A stretch of 64,000 nt of DNA from Microbispora hainanensis (GTDB taxonomy: Bacteria; Actinomycetota; Actinomycetes; Streptosporangiales; Streptosporangiaceae), in assembly GCF_036186745.1 (NCBI RefSeq), contig NZ_CP108086.1, positions 6,758,001 through 6,822,000 on the forward strand, written 5' to 3'. Position 1 is the first letter of the stretch. Each line of letters opens with the position of its first letter. The notes beneath the pieces are model-generated. The model was not told the origin of the DNA. It saw only the letters and a list, made by a program, of their open reading frames with translations, and did no database searches. The position numbers and the translations under genes were made by a program. Shown here one piece after another: positions 43,156 through 51,400 of the stretch.

Positions 43156-43992
43156 CTATCCGGCGAAGTCCGCGACGTGGTCGCGGACCCAGGTGGCGAA
43201 GGTGCGGGGAGCGCGGCCGGTGACCTGTTCGACGGTGCCGGTCAGGTGTACGGGCCTGCCGTCTTTGGCCTGCCAGTAGTCCAGCAGGGCGTCCGCGTAG
43301 GGAGCGGGGATGTAGTCGGCCATCTCCCGCTTCCAGTCCTCCCGGGTGACGTGGCGGACGGCGATCGGCCGGCCGGTGATCTCGGCGAGCCGCTCGATCT
43401 GTTCGGTGAACGTGAGGCTCTCCGGGCCGGTCAGGTGGAGATGCCGGCCCCGGTGGCGTGGGTCGGCGAGCACGGTGAAGGCCACTTCGGCGAGATCCCG
43501 TTCGTGGATGGGGTCGGTGTGGGCGCCCGGGTAGGGCAGGCTCACCGGGCGTCCGGCCCTGATGGGCCAGGCCCAGGCGCCCGCGTTCCCGGCGAAGGAG
43601 CCGGGGCGCAGGATCGTGGTGGTGAGCGGTGCCGCGAGCAGCGCGGTCTCGACGTCGAGATGCGACGTGGCCAGCGGGTCGCCGGCCGCGCCGGGCTCCA
43701 GCACGCCGGAGGACGACAGCAGCACGACATGCTCGACCCCCGCCGTGACGGCGATGTCGGCGAACTCCGCGATGTGCGAGGGCTCGGCGTACAGGAAGAC
43801 CTCGGTGACGCCGTCGAGAGCGGCCGGGAAGGTCGCGGGATCGCGGAGGTCGCAGGTGACGGCCGTGACGCCGTCGGGGACCCGCAGCCGCTCGGGGTCG
43901 CGGGAGGCCACCCGCACGGGGCGGCCGGCCTCGACCAGCAGGGTCAGCAGGTGGGTGGCGACCGCGCCGCGGCCTCCGGTGACGAGAATCAT
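43156..43992 (-). CDS. NAD(P)-binding NmrA-type reductase
   Basis: 278 residues, atypical SDR of the NmrA/QOR2 type: MILVTGGRGAVATHLLTLLV at the N-terminus, a SSSGVLEPG strand in place of the classical Ser-Tyr-Lys site, and PIRAGRPVSLPYPGAHTDPI in the substrate part. Such proteins either reduce quinones or sense NADP. ATG at 43992 has GGAG seven bases upstream. About 175 bases separate it from the next gene on the same strand, with a CCCCGGC/GCCGGGG hairpin near 43021-43040. Confidence 0.85.
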   Translation of the reverse strand: MILVTGGRGAVATHLLTLLVEAGRPVRVASRDPERLRVPDGVTAVTCDLRDPATFPAALDGVTEVFLYAEPSHIAEFADIAVTAGVEHVVLLSSSGVLEPGAAGDPLATSHLDVETALLAAPLTTTILRPGSFAGNAGAWAWPIRAGRPVSLPYPGAHTDPIHERDLAEVAFTVLADPRHRGRHLHLTGPESLTFTEQIERLAEITGRPIAVRHVTREDWKREMADYIPAPYADALLDYWQAKDGRPVHLTGTVEQVTGRAPRTFATWVRDHVADFAG

Positions 43993-44325
43993 GGAAATAC
44001 TCCGGTGATCGGTACGGATTCGACTGCGGCCGCCTTCCGGAAGCGTGGAAGGCGCGGTGGGCCTGCGGTCATGCCGGTCGTCGCCGAGGGCGGGATGCCG
44101 CTCGGCCTCGCCGCGAGCCTCGACCGGACCGATCTCCAGACGGCCGCCGACGGTCACGAGGTCCGATGCGCGTGAGGACAAGGACGCGGGCATGGCAGGG
44201 CACACTCTCCGCTGAGAGATCCAGACAGCCCGTGCTGAGGCTGTCGTGCCGGCCGGATGTCCCGACACGCTCGCGAACGAGCGCTGCACCTTACGATCAG
44301 GAAATTAGCACGAATCGCCGCATGA
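43993..44325. other. 333-bp spacer upstream of the NmrA-type gene
   Basis: No gene is visible on either strand. A hairpin GACAGCC-N8-GGCTGTC (44224-44245) about 80 bases past the tautomerase stop may be its terminator. An AT-rich patch (AGGAAATTAGCACGAATC) lies at about 44298-44316. Confidence 0.5.
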
Positions 44326-44517
44326 TCAGTCCGCGCGTTCGCTGATGGTGACGTCTCCGGCGGCCCAGTGGGTGGCCGGGACCTCGCGGACGATGACGCG
44401 TACGGAGGCCGGTGGAACGTCGAGGGCGCGGACGGCGGCCTCGTGGAGTTCGTGGATGAGGGCCCGGATGGTCTCGGGCGAGCGGCCCTCGACCAGGGAT
44501 ATCTCGATCAGCGGCAT
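44326..44517 (-). CDS. 4-oxalocrotonate tautomerase-like protein
   Basis: 63 residues. After removal of Met the N-terminus is Pro-1 (MPLIEISLVEGRSPETIRAL), the catalytic base of this superfamily, and the length is exactly that of 4-OT subunits. An Arg in the second half (VRVIVREV) sits where the substrate-binding Arg is expected. In meta-cleavage operons the enzyme isomerises 2-hydroxymuconate, next to a decarboxylase and a hydratase; here the immediately upstream sequence is just the remnant of such a hydratase/decarboxylase gene. Confidence 0.85.
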   Translation of the reverse strand: MPLIEISLVEGRSPETIRALIHELHEAAVRALDVPPASVRVIVREVPATHWAAGDVTISERAD

Positions 44518-44518
44518 G

Positions 44519-44644
44519 TCAGGGCTCCGTCGTGAGGCAGACGGTGCCGAGGGTAGTGAAGGCGGCTCGGACGCGGGTGCCGGGCGTCAGCCGGACGGCG
44601 TCCAGCAGCCCGCCGGGGCCAAGGCGGCCTCCGGCGTGCCGCTG
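44519..44644 (-). pseudogene. C-terminal remnant of a hydratase/decarboxylase of the 2-keto-4-pentenoate hydratase family
   Basis: One base before the tautomerase ATG is the stop of a broken frame whose last residues read LLDAVRLTPGTRVRAAFTTL and on to GTVCLTTEP. This matches the C-terminal strand pair of MhpD/DmpE/DmpH-type enzymes (compare a generic 'VPVKAGDRFTADFGPLGTV'). Further upstream the frame is Gly/Arg-rich and unrelated, and the dihydrofolate-reductase-like gene begins within about 75 bases. So most of the gene has been lost, leaving its tail coupled to the tautomerase. Upstream limit approximate. Confidence 0.55.
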
Positions 44645-44720
44645 CCCGCCCAGACCGTGCTCCGGGCCGCGTACGAGCCGGCCAGAGGGCAGATCTGGGG
44701 AAACCAGCCGGCGACGCGGC

Positions 44721-45323
44721 TCAGTCGCCGTCGCGGACCTTGTCGTACAGCAGGCACAGCGCCCCGCTCGCGGCCTGCGTGGCGGAGACGAGCCGCCAGC
44801 CGGTGGCGGGAAGGCCGTCGGCGAACAGGCGGGGCCCGTTGCCGACCAGCTCGGGCGCGAGCGTGATGCTCAGCCGGTCGAGCTCTCCGGCCCGCAGCAG
44901 GGCCTGCATGACGCTGGTGCTGGCCGGCACGACGATGTCGCCGCCGTCCTGCTGCCGCAGCTCCTTCACGACCTCGGCGGGGCCGGCGGCGGCGATGCGG
45001 GAGTTCTGCCATGGCGCCTCGGTGAGCGTGGTGGAGAAGACGATCTTCTCGACGGTGTTCAGCCACCGGGAGAAGGCCCGGTCGCGGGGGTCGGCCGACT
45101 CGTCGTCGGCCACGGCGGGCCAGAAGCCGCCGAAGCCCTGGTAGTTCCTGCGGCCCAGCAGCGCGGTGGTGGCCCCGGAGGTCACCTTCACCATGTGGTC
45201 GCGGGCCGCGTCGCTGACGGCGTGGGGGACGATCCAGCCCATGTCGTACTCGCCGCCGGGGCCGTGGATCCGGCCGTCGAGCGAGAGGGTGATGTTGCCG
45301 ATTACGGTGCGGTTCGCTGTCAT
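44721..45323 (-). CDS. dihydrofolate reductase/RibD-C-like oxidoreductase
   Basis: 200 residues of the RibD C-terminal/DHFR fold: TVIGNITLSLDGRIHGPGGE at the N-terminus, LLGRRNYQGFGGFWPAV, a nucleotide-binding GGDIVVPASTSVMQALL and LVGNGPRLFADGLP near the end. These stand-alone proteins reduce unknown substrates with NADPH and are common in actinobacteria. It diverges from the AfsR-like regulator across 42 bases, so the two may share regulation. Confidence 0.87.
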   Translation of the reverse strand: MTANRTVIGNITLSLDGRIHGPGGEYDMGWIVPHAVSDAARDHMVKVTSGATTALLGRRNYQGFGGFWPAVADDESADPRDRAFSRWLNTVEKIVFSTTLTEAPWQNSRIAAAGPAEVVKELRQQDGGDIVVPASTSVMQALLRAGELDRLSITLAPELVGNGPRLFADGLPATGWRLVSATQAASGALCLLYDKVRDGD

Positions 45324-45356
45324 GAGGCGAGTCTCGCCGGGGGGGCAGTGGCTAAC

Positions 45357-45374
45357 ATCGGCCAGATGGCCGAT
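45357..45374. promoter_or_regulatory. palindrome over the start of the LuxR-type regulator
   Basis: ATCGGCC-AGAT-GGCCGAT, perfect 7-bp arms. The first candidate ATG (45366) is inside it and the second (45375) immediately follows. It could be an operator for autoregulation or, in RNA, a hairpin masking the start. Confidence 0.45.
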
Positions 45375-48011
45375 ATGCCCGACGCGAACCTGGCCGACGA
45401 CGGCGCTCCGCCGCCGGAGCTGACCTCGTTCGTCGGCCGCCGGGCCGAGCTGCACATGATCGGGAAGGCCCTGGGCGAGTCGCGGCTGGTCACCCTGACC
45501 GGCGCGGGCGGCTGCGGCAAGACCCGGCTGGCGGCCCGGCTCGCCGCGCGGCCGGCGCGCCCGCCGCGCGACGGCGTGTGGTGGGCGGACCTCGCGCAGG
45601 AGACCGACCCGGCGGCGGTGCCGCGCCTCGTCGCGACGGTCCTGCGGGTGCTCCTGGCCGGCGACTCCGACGAGACCGCCGCCCTGTCCAGGCAGCTGCG
45701 CGAGCGCGAGCTGCTCCTGGTGCTCGACAACTGCGAGCACCTGCTGGACGGCGTCGCCGGGGTGGTGGCGGGCCTGCTGCACCACTGCCCGCACGTCACC
45801 GTCCTGGCGACCAGCCGGGAGCCGCTCGGCCTGCCCGGCGAGCTGGTCTGGCGGGTCCCGCCCCTGGACGCCCACGACGCGGTCGCCCTCTTCCTCGACC
45901 GCGGCCACGACGTTCCGCGCACCGAGGAGGCCCTTGCCGCGGTGCGCGACATCTGCGCCCGCTTGGACGGCATCCCTCTCGCGCTGGAGCTGGCCGCCGC
46001 CTGGACCGGCACGCTGACGCCCCAGGAGATTCACGCCGAGCTGGACGACCGGTTCTCGATCCTGGTCGCCGCTCACCAGGGGGCGCCGCCGCGGCACCGT
46101 ACGCTGGCGGCGTCCATGGCCTGGAGCCACGACCTGCTTGAGGAGCGCGACCAGGTGCTGTTCCGGCGGCTGGGCGTGTTCGAGCCGGGCTTCACCCTCG
46201 CCGCCGCCGAGGGCGTGCTGGACGGCCATGGCCGAGTGGAGGTGCTCACCGGACTGCGCCGGCTGATCGACAAGTCGCTGCTGCTGGCCGAGACCCGCAT
46301 GGGCGTCACCCGCTATCGGATGCTGTCCTCGGTCAGACGGTACGCGTGGGAGCGGCTCGCCGAGGCGGGCGAGCTCGACGCCGTACGCGACCGGCACGTG
46401 ACCGTCTGCCTGGCCCTGGTGCGGGAGGCCGCCCCGCTGCTGGACGGCGACAAGGACACCTGGCGGGCCAGGATGCGCGAGGACTATCCCAACCTGCGCG
46501 CGGCGATCGAATGGGGCCTGTCCGGCGACCGTCCCGAGCAGGCTCGTCATCTGGCGGCCGGGCTGGCCTGGCTGTGGCACCTGGAAGGGCGGCTCGTGGA
46601 GGGCCTGGGGCTGCTCCGGCTGGCGGCCGAGCGGAGCGCCGGCGAGCACAGCGCACTGCAGGCCCGCGTGCTCACCGGCCTGGCGCTCGTCGCCGACACC
46701 ACGCACCCGGCCGGGCTGGAGTTCGACGCGGCCGACGCCGCCCGGGCCATGGCGCTCGACCACGGCGACCTGCGGACCGCCTGCCTGGCGGGGTCCCTCG
46801 GCGCCATCGGCATGCTGTTCACCTCTCCGGACGAGGCGCGGGTGCGGGCCGCCGCCGTACGCGAGGAGGCCGTCGCGGCCGGCGACGCCTTCGTGGCCGA
46901 CGCCGCGCAGGTCCTCGCCGGGCTGGTCCACCACATGAGGGAGGAGCATCGCCAGGCGCTGGCGGCGATGGAAACGCCGGTCCGCGGCCTGCTGCGGCGC
47001 GGCGACCGCGGCGTGGCGGCGCTGGCGCTCGGCCTGATGGCCCTCGGCAGCGCCTTTCTCGGCGAGCTGCACCGGGCCAGGGCGCTGGCGGAGCGGGCGG
47101 TCGAGGTCGCCGCCCCGCTCGCCGACTACCACCGCGCCGGTACGGCTCGCGCGATCCTCGCCCGCGTGTGCCACCTGCAGGGGGACGACAAGGCAGCCGG
47201 GCTCGCCCTCGACCCGGTCATCCGGCTGGTGGACCAGGCGCCCTCGGCGCCCTTCGTGCCGGGGCTCGCGTTGACGATCGGGCGGCTCTGCCTGAGCAGG
47301 GGCGAACCGGTGCGGGCGGCCGAGTGGTTCAGGAGCGAGACGGCCTGGCGCGGCGCCGAGCAGCCCGACGAGCTGCTGACCCCGGAGACCCGCATCGCCC
47401 TGGCGGCGGCGCTGCGTCAGGCCGGCGACCCGGAGGGCGCAGCCCGTGCCTGCGCGGCCGGCCTCGACGCCGCCGAGGCCCTGGGGATGCCGCGCCTGAT
47501 CGCCGACGCCCTGGAGCAGCAGGCGTTCCTCAATGAGGCGCGCGCCGTCGCGCTGCATCTGGAGGCCCTGCGCCTGCGCGCCGCCAACGACCTCCGGCCG
47601 GCCTGCATCGACAGCCTGGAGGCCCTGGCGGCGCTGGCCGACGCCACCACCGGGGCCCGGATCATGGGCGCGTGCGACCGGGCCAGGGAGGAGCTCGGCT
47701 ACCCCCGGCCGCACCGGCCGGGCGTCGTGTCCGATCCGGAGGGCCGCCGGATGGAGCTGGAGGAGGCCGTCGCCTTCACCCGCCGCGCGCACGGCGGACG
47801 CCGCCGTCCGGCCACCGGCTGGGCCGCCCTCACCCCCGCGGAGCAGGAGGTCGTACGGCTGGCCGCGGCGGGCCTGTCCAACCCCGAGATCGGCGGCCGG
47901 TTGTTCATGAGCCGCAGCACGGTCAAGACCCACCTGGCGCACGTTTACGCGAAGCTCGGCGTGGCCAACCGCACCGAGCTGGCCGCGCTGCACCGCGAGC
48001 ACGACCGCTGA
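45366..48011 (+). CDS. AfsR/LAL-like ATPase regulator with C-terminal LuxR domain
   Basis: 881 residues. NB-ARC-like ATPase at the N-terminus: Walker A TLTGAGGCGKTRLAARLAAR (about 44-63), Walker B LLLVLDNCEHLLDGVAG and the TSREPL sensor. A long TPR-rich helical part (about 330-790) and a LuxR/GerE helix-turn-helix close the protein: LTPAEQEVVRLAAAGLSNPE then STVKTHLAHVYAKLGVANRT. Such multidomain proteins integrate a metabolite or protein signal. Starts 45366 and 45375 are both possible; no strong ribosome site is seen, and a TAACAT box eight bases earlier would suit a near-leaderless transcript. The target is unknown; the divergent reductase gene is the nearest candidate. Confidence 0.88.
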   Translation: MADMPDANLADDGAPPPELTSFVGRRAELHMIGKALGESRLVTLTGAGGCGKTRLAARLAARPARPPRDGVWWADLAQETDPAAVPRLVATVLRVLLAGDSDETAALSRQLRERELLLVLDNCEHLLDGVAGVVAGLLHHCPHVTVLATSREPLGLPGELVWRVPPLDAHDAVALFLDRGHDVPRTEEALAAVRDICARLDGIPLALELAAAWTGTLTPQEIHAELDDRFSILVAAHQGAPPRHRTLAASMAWSHDLLEERDQVLFRRLGVFEPGFTLAAAEGVLDGHGRVEVLTGLRRLIDKSLLLAETRMGVTRYRMLSSVRRYAWERLAEAGELDAVRDRHVTVCLALVREAAPLLDGDKDTWRARMREDYPNLRAAIEWGLSGDRPEQARHLAAGLAWLWHLEGRLVEGLGLLRLAAERSAGEHSALQARVLTGLALVADTTHPAGLEFDAADAARAMALDHGDLRTACLAGSLGAIGMLFTSPDEARVRAAAVREEAVAAGDAFVADAAQVLAGLVHHMREEHRQALAAMETPVRGLLRRGDRGVAALALGLMALGSAFLGELHRARALAERAVEVAAPLADYHRAGTARAILARVCHLQGDDKAAGLALDPVIRLVDQAPSAPFVPGLALTIGRLCLSRGEPVRAAEWFRSETAWRGAEQPDELLTPETRIALAAALRQAGDPEGAARACAAGLDAAEALGMPRLIADALEQQAFLNEARAVALHLEALRLRAANDLRPACIDSLEALAALADATTGARIMGACDRAREELGYPRPHRPGVVSDPEGRRMELEEAVAFTRRAHGGRRRPATGWAALTPAEQEVVRLAAAGLSNPEIGGRLFMSRSTVKTHLAHVYAKLGVANRTELAALHREHDR

Positions 48012-48067
48012 GACACCGGACCACCGAGACACCGGACCACCGAGACACCGGACCACCGAGACACCGG
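48010..48067. repeat. 16-bp tandem repeat at the LuxR-type gene end
   Basis: GAGACACCGGACCACC is repeated exactly at 48010, 48026 and 48042, with a partial fourth unit at 48058. The first unit includes two bases of the TGA stop. Confidence 0.95.
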
Positions 48068-48490
48068 CCGGCGCGGGCCCGGGAAACGGCGGCACAGCGA
48101 TCCGGCGACGCGGGGGCGCGGGATGCCGGGGTACAGAGGCGCGGAGGCGCAAGGGTGCGGGGGCCGCAGAGCGCGGGGGTGCCGGGGGCCGCGGGGCGTG
48201 AAGCGCGGAGGCGCGACCACAGCGGTCCCGGCGGGGCCGCTCCCCGGTGACCCAACGTGAGTGCCCGCTTGCCGTGACAGGAACTCCGCGGCGGAGGTCT
48301 GGTACGCCGACGCACATTGTGTGCACCAAAGTGTCAATTTGTCTGATCTGCTGCTCGCATATTACTTATGTGCGCTTTATGTCGAGAAGATGACTAGACC
48401 TCCTTATTGGGCGAAAAGATTTCGTTGACAGGGGTGGACTGTAAACGTTTAATGTTGGCGATCTTGCGGATTTCGTACGGGAGATAACTC
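48068..48490. other. GC-rich then AT-rich spacer before the secreted LamG/RHS genes
   Basis: 48068-48240 is a strongly purine-biased, G-run-rich stretch (many GCGGGGGC/GGCGCGGAGG blocks) in which G-quadruplexes are conceivable. From about 48300 the composition changes sharply to AT-rich for the region (CATATTACTTATGTGCGCTT). No gene is visible. The AT-rich part carries a near-consensus promoter. Confidence 0.7.
48425..48453 (+). promoter_or_regulatory. near-consensus sigma-70 promoter of the LamG/RHS operon
   Basis: TTGACA (48425-48430), a 17-base spacer, then TTTAAT (48448-48453; five of six matches). Transcription would start near 48460, about 30 bases before the ATG at 48491. It is the closest match to consensus I noticed in the window. 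Confidence 0.7.
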
Positions 48491-51400
48491 ATGTTTAGGC
48501 TTCCCGGACTGCGGAGGTGGCGTGCGCTCACCGCCGTGGTGGTGGCGGGTGTACTGGTGGGAACCGGGGCGCCCCCGGCCGCGATGGCGGCACAGGAGGA
48601 AGGTCGGACGGGATCCGACGCGGCCCCGCTCGACGGCTGGCAGCAGGCGCTGAAACGCGCGGCCGAGATCCGGGAGCCGGTCGAGGTGACCGAGGCCAGG
48701 ACCGAGTTCACCACCACGTATGCCAATCCGGACGGCGAGTCGTTCCGGCTGGAGCAGTCGACCACCCCCGTCCGGGTCAAGGGGCCGGACGGCGCGTGGG
48801 TGTCCCCCGACGCGACGCTCGCCCGGCGCGCCGACGGAAGCGTGGGGCCGGTCGCCGCCGCCGTGGGCATCTCCTTCTCCGGAGGCGGCGACGGCGGGAA
48901 CCTCGTCACGATGCACCGGGACGGCCGCACCCTCACGCTGGGCTGGCCGGGAACCCTGCCCGAACCGGTGCTGGACGGCCCGAACGCCACCTATCCGAAC
49001 GTGCTGCCCGACGTCGACCTCAGGATGACCGCGACGACAGAGGGCTTCCGCCAGGTCCTGATCGTGAAGACTCCGCAGGCCGCGGCCAACCCCGCGCTCG
49101 CGAAGATCCGGTATGCCGTGAAGTCGTCCGGGCTCAAGGTGGAGGAGACCGCGGACGGCGGCATGTCCGCGACCGACGGCAACGCCACCGAGGTCTTCAC
49201 CTCGCCTCCCGCCGCGATGTGGGACTCCACCGGGGACCCCACCGCCGGGAAGGCCGGGGCGGGCGAGGCCGCCCCGGCCGACGCCAACCCCTCCGACGCA
49301 GGCCCCTCCGACGCCGCACCCTCCGGCTCCCCACCCTCCGACGCCGCACCCTCCGGCTCCGCACCCTCCGCAAAGGGCGCCACGCCCCAGACCGCGCCCC
49401 AGACCGCGCCCCAGAGCGCTCCCCAGGGCGCGCCCGCGGACGGCTCGCCCGAGCCGGCCTCACCGGCCACATCACCGGCGACATCACCGGCGACATCACC
49501 GGCGACGCCGCAGCCCGCGGAAGGCGCTCCGGACGAGGGGCCGGCCGCCGACGGCCCCGCTCCCGGGGCGGGGCACGCCGAGCTGCCGATCGAGGTCGGC
49601 GAGGACTCGATCACCCTCGTGCCCGACGCCGACCTGCTGCGGCAGAAGGACGAGTCGGCCTACCCCGTCTACATCGACCCGACCGTGACCTGGGGAGAGA
49701 CCGACAGGACGCTGCTGCGCTCGGACGGCTACAAGTCGTACAACTGGGGCAACGGCGACGACAACGAGGGTAAGGGCGTCGGCCACTGCGGCACCTGGAG
49801 CGGCTACTACTGCGGGCCCGGATACACCCAGCGGCTGTACTTCCAGTTCTCCCCCGCGAGCCTCAAGGGCAAGCAGGTGCTGAGCGCCGCGTTCCGCGTC
49901 ACCGAGTCGTGGTCGTTCCAGTGCAGCCCCCGATGGGTCGACCTGGAGCGGACCAACAACTTCACCTCGTCAACCACCTGGTCGAGCCGGCCCAAGGAGC
50001 TCGACCTGATGGTCGACCGGAACGTGTCGGCGGGCCGCGGCTCGGCCTGCAGCCCCAGCCAGCCGGCCGCGGTGATCCAGTTCAAGGACAACCCGGACGA
50101 GACCAACGAGAACCTGACCCCGACCGTGAAGGACTTCGCGGCGGGCAAGTTCTCCAAGCTCACGCTGGAGCTGCGGGCGCACGACGAGGGCGACACCTCC
50201 GCCTGGAAGCGGTTCAGGAACGACGCCGTGCTCGTCGTCGACTACGTCGGATTGCCGGCGCTGCCGACCGGCATCGGCATCGTCACCGGATCGGGCACCG
50301 TGTGCGAGACGAAGGAGTCGGCGCCCGCGATCGTCTCCAGCCCCACGCCCACTCTCGCGTCCACGCCGCAGACCGAGCCGGGCGGCGAGTCGGGCGCGAT
50401 GCTCCGGGCGGCGATGGACGTCGACAAGAAGAACTCCGACGGCACCTGGACCGACGCCTTCGCCACGATGGAGCGGCCCACGACCGGGCACGTCGGCGAT
50501 AACGTGAAGGTCACCGCCACCACACCGACGCTGTCGGAAGGGGTGCTGTACCGCTACCGCTCGTGGACACGCTCCTACTACAGCAACTACACCAAGCAGC
50601 TGCCGGGGCCGTCCAACGGCTCGACCACCGGATGGTGCTACTTCAAGGTCGACCCGACCGCGCCCAAGGCGCCCGTGGTCGCGCTCGGCGCGCCCTATAC
50701 GCCGTGCACGACCACGAGCTGCACGCCGGCCGGCGGACCCGGGCAGAGCACCACCGTCACCTTCGGCCCGGCGTCCGGCGACACCAACAACGTCGCCTAC
50801 CAATACCGCGCGTCCACCAGCTCGGCCTGGTCGTCCGACATCACCGGGGCCACCGCCAAGGTGGTGATCACCCCACCGGCCGCCGGGACGTACAGCCTGT
50901 ACGTGCGGGCCAAGGACAACGTCGGCAGATACGGCGCGACCACGGTCGTCGACTTCCTGGTCGCCGCGGGCGCGGGCCCGGTCGGCAGGTGGCACTTCGA
51001 CGAGGACTCCGGCGTCGCCGTCGACAAGGGCAGCGGGCACCACGACGCCACGCTCTACGGCGGCGCCGTACGGGACGCCCGGGGACGCCGCGGCGAGGTC
51101 TGGTATGACGACGCCGGCAACGCACTGGCCACCCCCAAGGTCGACAAGGGGCTGGGCCTGAACGGCACGTCGGCGTACGCCGCGACGTCCGGGCCCGTGC
51201 TGGAGACCAGGTCGGCCTACACGGTCGCCGCCTGGGTGCGGCTCGACAAGGTGAGCGACGACGGCATCGTCCTGTCGCAGGACGGCTCGGGCTACAGCCC
51301 CTTCCTGCTCTTCCACGAGAAGGACTACGGCGCCTTCTGCTTCGGCGTGAAGGAGAAGGACGAGGCGACGGGTGGGGCCTACCCCTCGGTCTGTGGCAAG

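Noticed and set aside
44721-48329. A 1202-codon minus-strand frame covering the LuxR-type gene
   Set aside because: Only its last 200 codons (the DHFR-like protein) show a real family; the remainder is the shadow of the plus-strand regulator.
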